This document shows positions 31,180 through 33,115 of a DNA stretch of 33,115 nt, in pieces. The notes below the pieces were generated by a model. It saw only the letters and a program-made list of their open reading frames with translations, had not been told where the DNA came from and made no database searches. A program made the position numbers and the translations under genes. The DNA is from Dactylosporangium sp. (GTDB lineage: Bacteria > Actinomycetota > Actinomycetes > Mycobacteriales > Micromonosporaceae): assembly GCA_025965915.1 (NCBI GenBank), contig JAOPWA010000522.1, positions 1-33,115 on the forward strand, read 5' to 3'. The stretch's first letter is position 1; each line of letters starts with the position of its first letter.

Positions 31180-33115
31180 GTGACGGCAAGGGTCGGGTCG
31201 TCGGCGCGGGATGCCGACGCGAGGCTGGCAGCGGCGCTACCCGGACTGACGCTATCCGAGCTGCCCGGGGTGCCGATCGTCCTGGCCGTGGTCGATCAGA
31301 CCGGCGAGGCTCTGGAGCTGGTCTGGTCGACCGCCGTGCCGCCGGAACTGGCCGAGGCATGGGCGCACATCCCGCTCGCGGCGGACGTGCCGCTGACCGA
31401 GGCGGTGCGCCGCGGCGAGCCGGTGCGCAGCGACTCGCTTCCGCACCCGCTGGGCCGCTACCGCGCGATCCTCCGGAGGCTGAACAAGGCGGTGGCGGGC
31501 ACTCTTGCAGTACCGGTGTGGGCGCGGACCGGCAACGGCCCCGCGGTGGTTGGGGCGGTCGGAGTCGGATTCCGTGGCCCGGTGCCGCCGTACGCGCTGC
31601 AGACGGTGACCGTGTTCGCCGCGCAGTGTGCACAGGCGATCGAGGACGCCGGCGTGGCGCACGGGACGGTTCAGACCTTCGACGAAGGGACCGGCCTGCT
31701 GACGCGCAAGGCGCTCGGTACGGCGGCCGAGGAGGTCGACGCGATCGCCGTGGCCCGGACCCTGGCCGAGGAGCAGGCCCGCCGCACCATGCTGTTACAG
31801 CGGCTGACCGCCGCCCTGGCCGCCGCGGCCGACACCGAGCAGGTGGCCGAAGCGGTCCTGACGATGGTTCTCGACACGTTGAGCGCGGACGCCGGCGTCA
31901 TCACGCAGCGCGACCCGGCCGGGCGGTCGCGGGCGCTGGCCTCGGTCGGGTCGTCGCCGTCGCGTGCGTCCTGGGAGGAGGTCGCGCACGGCGCGACGCC
32001 GCTGTCGGCGGAGGTTCTGGCCACGGGCTGCCCGGTGGTAATCACTAGCCGGGCGGACCGGGACACCCGCTACCCGACGCTCGCTGGCCTGCCGATGCCC
32101 CACCAGGCGTGGGTCGCGGTGCCGCTGCTCATCCACGGTGAGCGGGTGGGCCTCGCGGAGTTCGGCTGGACCGAGCCCAGGAAGTTCGCCGCGGACGAGG
32201 TCGACCTGCTGGTCGCGGTGGCCGACTACACCGCCAACGCGATCGAGCGGACCCGGCTGCTCGACCGGGAGCGGCGCACCCGCGCCCACCTGACCCTGCT
32301 GGCCGAGGCCAGCGCGCCGCTCACCGCAGGGGTCACCGAGGCTGACCGGCTGGCCGGGTTGGCCGACGCCCTCGTCGACGCGTTCTGCGACTGGTGCGTC
32401 ATCCTCATGATCGACGAGCAGGGTGGGCTGCGCCGAGCGGTCATCCGTGCGCCCGGCGCGCAGCGACAGCTGGTTGATTGGCTCACCGGCGCCGGTGTGA
32501 CGCTGCGGGGCGAGCAAGACCCACGCGCGGTCGCCTGGCAGGAACGCCGCGTGGCCCAAGCCGCCATCGACGACCTCGGCGCATACCTCGGCGATTTGCC
32601 GGCCGATCTGCCCACCGAAACCACCACTCTCGGCCCCGGCACGCTCCTCGCCGCGCCTCTGGTCGCCCGCGACGAGGTCATCGGCGTGCTCACCGTCTGG
32701 CGGAAGGCCGACCGCGATGCGTTCGACACCGACGACGAACAGCTGCTGACCGACCTCGGCTACCGCGCCGGCACCGCGATCGACAACCTCCGGCTGCTGG
32801 CCGAGCGCACCTACGTCGCCTCCCGGCTGCAGGACAGCCTGCTGCCGGCGCAGCTGCCCACCATCGACGGCGTGGAGCTGGCGGCCGGGTACCTGGTCGC
32901 CGAAGCCGCCGCCGACGTCGGCGGCGACCTCTACGACGTCTTCCCGGTCGGCCCCGATGGCAGCTACGCCCTCATCGTCGGCGATGTCACCGGCCGTGGG
33001 GTGGACGCCGCCGGCCTAACCGGCATCACCCGCGCCGCCCTGCGGGCGCTCGCCGGGCAACTGCCCGTGCCCGCCGCGCTGGCCCGGCTCAACACCCTGC
33101 TAGCTGAACAGACCG
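31180..33115 (+). CDS. Multi-GAF SpoIIE/PP2C-type phosphatase (3' end cut by window edge)
   Basis: 645 codons are present. An N-terminal GAF-like region (about 20-165) contains VPIVLAVVDQTGEALELVW and AGTLAVPVWARTGN. A short helical linker (about 185-205) leads to a second GAF domain (about 205-350; LLQRLTAALAAAADTEQVAEAVL, AVPLLIHGERVGLAEFGW) and a third (about 365-535; LLAAPLVARDEVIGVLTVWRK). A SpoIIE-type PP2C domain then starts at about 545: SRLQDSLLPAQLP, VGGDLYDVF with metal-binding Asp583, and GDVTGRGVDAAGL with Asp602. Such proteins dephosphorylate anti-sigma-factor antagonists in response to GAF ligands; the ligand is unknown here. The start is GTG at 31180 with GAGG nine bases upstream. 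The rest of the phosphatase domain lies outside the window. Confidence 0.88.
   Translation, partial: MTARVGSSARDADARLAAALPGLTLSELPGVPIVLAVVDQTGEALELVWSTAVPPELAEAWAHIPLAADVPLTEAVRRGEPVRSDSLPHPLGRYRAILRRLNKAVAGTLAVPVWARTGNGPAVVGAVGVGFRGPVPPYALQTVTVFAAQCAQAIEDAGVAHGTVQTFDEGTGLLTRKALGTAAEEVDAIAVARTLAEEQARRTMLLQRLTAALAAAADTEQVAEAVLTMVLDTLSADAGVITQRDPAGRSRALASVGSSPSRASWEEVAHGATPLSAEVLATGCPVVITSRADRDTRYPTLAGLPMPHQAWVAVPLLIHGERVGLAEFGWTEPRKFAADEVDLLVAVADYTANAIERTRLLDRERRTRAHLTLLAEASAPLTAGVTEADRLAGLADALVDAFCDWCVILMIDEQGGLRRAVIRAPGAQRQLVDWLTGAGVTLRGEQDPRAVAWQERRVAQAAIDDLGAYLGDLPADLPTETTTLGPGTLLAAPLVARDEVIGVLTVWRKADRDAFDTDDEQLLTDLGYRAGTAIDNLRLLAERTYVASRLQDSLLPAQLPTIDGVELAAGYLVAEAAADVGGDLYDVFPVGPDGSYALIVGDVTGRGVDAAGLTGITRAALRALAGQLPVPAALARLNTLLAEQT

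Noticed and set aside
1-33115. CRISPR arrays, insertion sequences, phage or conjugative genes, biosynthetic clusters
   Set aside because: No regularly spaced repeats of CRISPR type and no transposase, integrase, capsid, PKS or NRPS motifs were seen. All tandem repeats found are in coding tails or short gaps.

Overview
The window is a GC-rich stretch (about 70% G+C) of an actinobacterial chromosome. GTG and TTG starts are common, long shadow frames lie opposite the real genes, and tRNA genes often lack an encoded CCA. The gene set fits the mycothiol-producing Actinobacteria: paired ClpP1/ClpP2, an Eis-type acetyltransferase, an Rv2466c-like DsbA-fold protein, a LysX fusion, CtaJ and GlbO. The overall combination looks most like Micromonosporaceae; this is inference from protein families, not a measured phylogeny. 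It reads as mostly core genome: no insertion sequence, integrase, phage gene or CRISPR array was seen.

Layout. 1-4478 (minus strand) is the proteostasis block tig > clpP1-clpP2 > clpX, with a strong hairpin after tig and another after clpP2. A site matching the ClgR operator (GTTCGC-N5-GCG) precedes clpP1. 4598-4950 holds divergent tRNA-Pro(UGG) and tRNA-Gly(UCC). 5012-5591 holds a BluB-like C-terminal remnant and otherwise nothing clear. 5592-7406 is a membrane-anchored Ser/Thr kinase, divergent from an eis-like acetyltransferase and a small unknown gene (7490-9253). 9279-12383 is a five-gene minus-strand run: Rv2466c-like protein, unknown 107-aa protein, DUF1015 protein, small membrane protein, rpiB. 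12598-15162 is pepN, closed by a 22-bp perfect hairpin.

15243-16612 (minus) is HNH nuclease > ctaJ > DUF5130. 16888-20242 (plus) carries an MscS channel, an MFS exporter and the group II truncated haemoglobin glbO. tRNA-His(GUG) and oligoribonuclease orn follow on the minus strand, then a GT87 mannosyltransferase-like protein (plus) converging on lysX (minus). 26308-28296 (minus) is a CopC-CopD copper protein. It is divergent from a likely thiol-redox operon of MauE-like protein, membrane-anchored DsbA and Bcp peroxiredoxin (28508-30190); a GTGA-N6-TCAC palindrome lies between them. After tRNA-Leu(UAG) comes a poorly coding stretch, then a large GAF/SpoIIE-type phosphatase gene running off the right edge.

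Functional themes are protein quality control (Clp, trigger factor, PepN), thiol redox chemistry, copper and respiration (CopCD, CtaJ, GlbO), envelope lipids (LysX, GT87) and phospho-signalling (kinase, PP2C). No convincing wholly new system is visible. The best leads are the regulatory palindromes, the copper/disulfide divergon, the atypical kinase, and in-frame tandem repeats in three protein tails or linkers.
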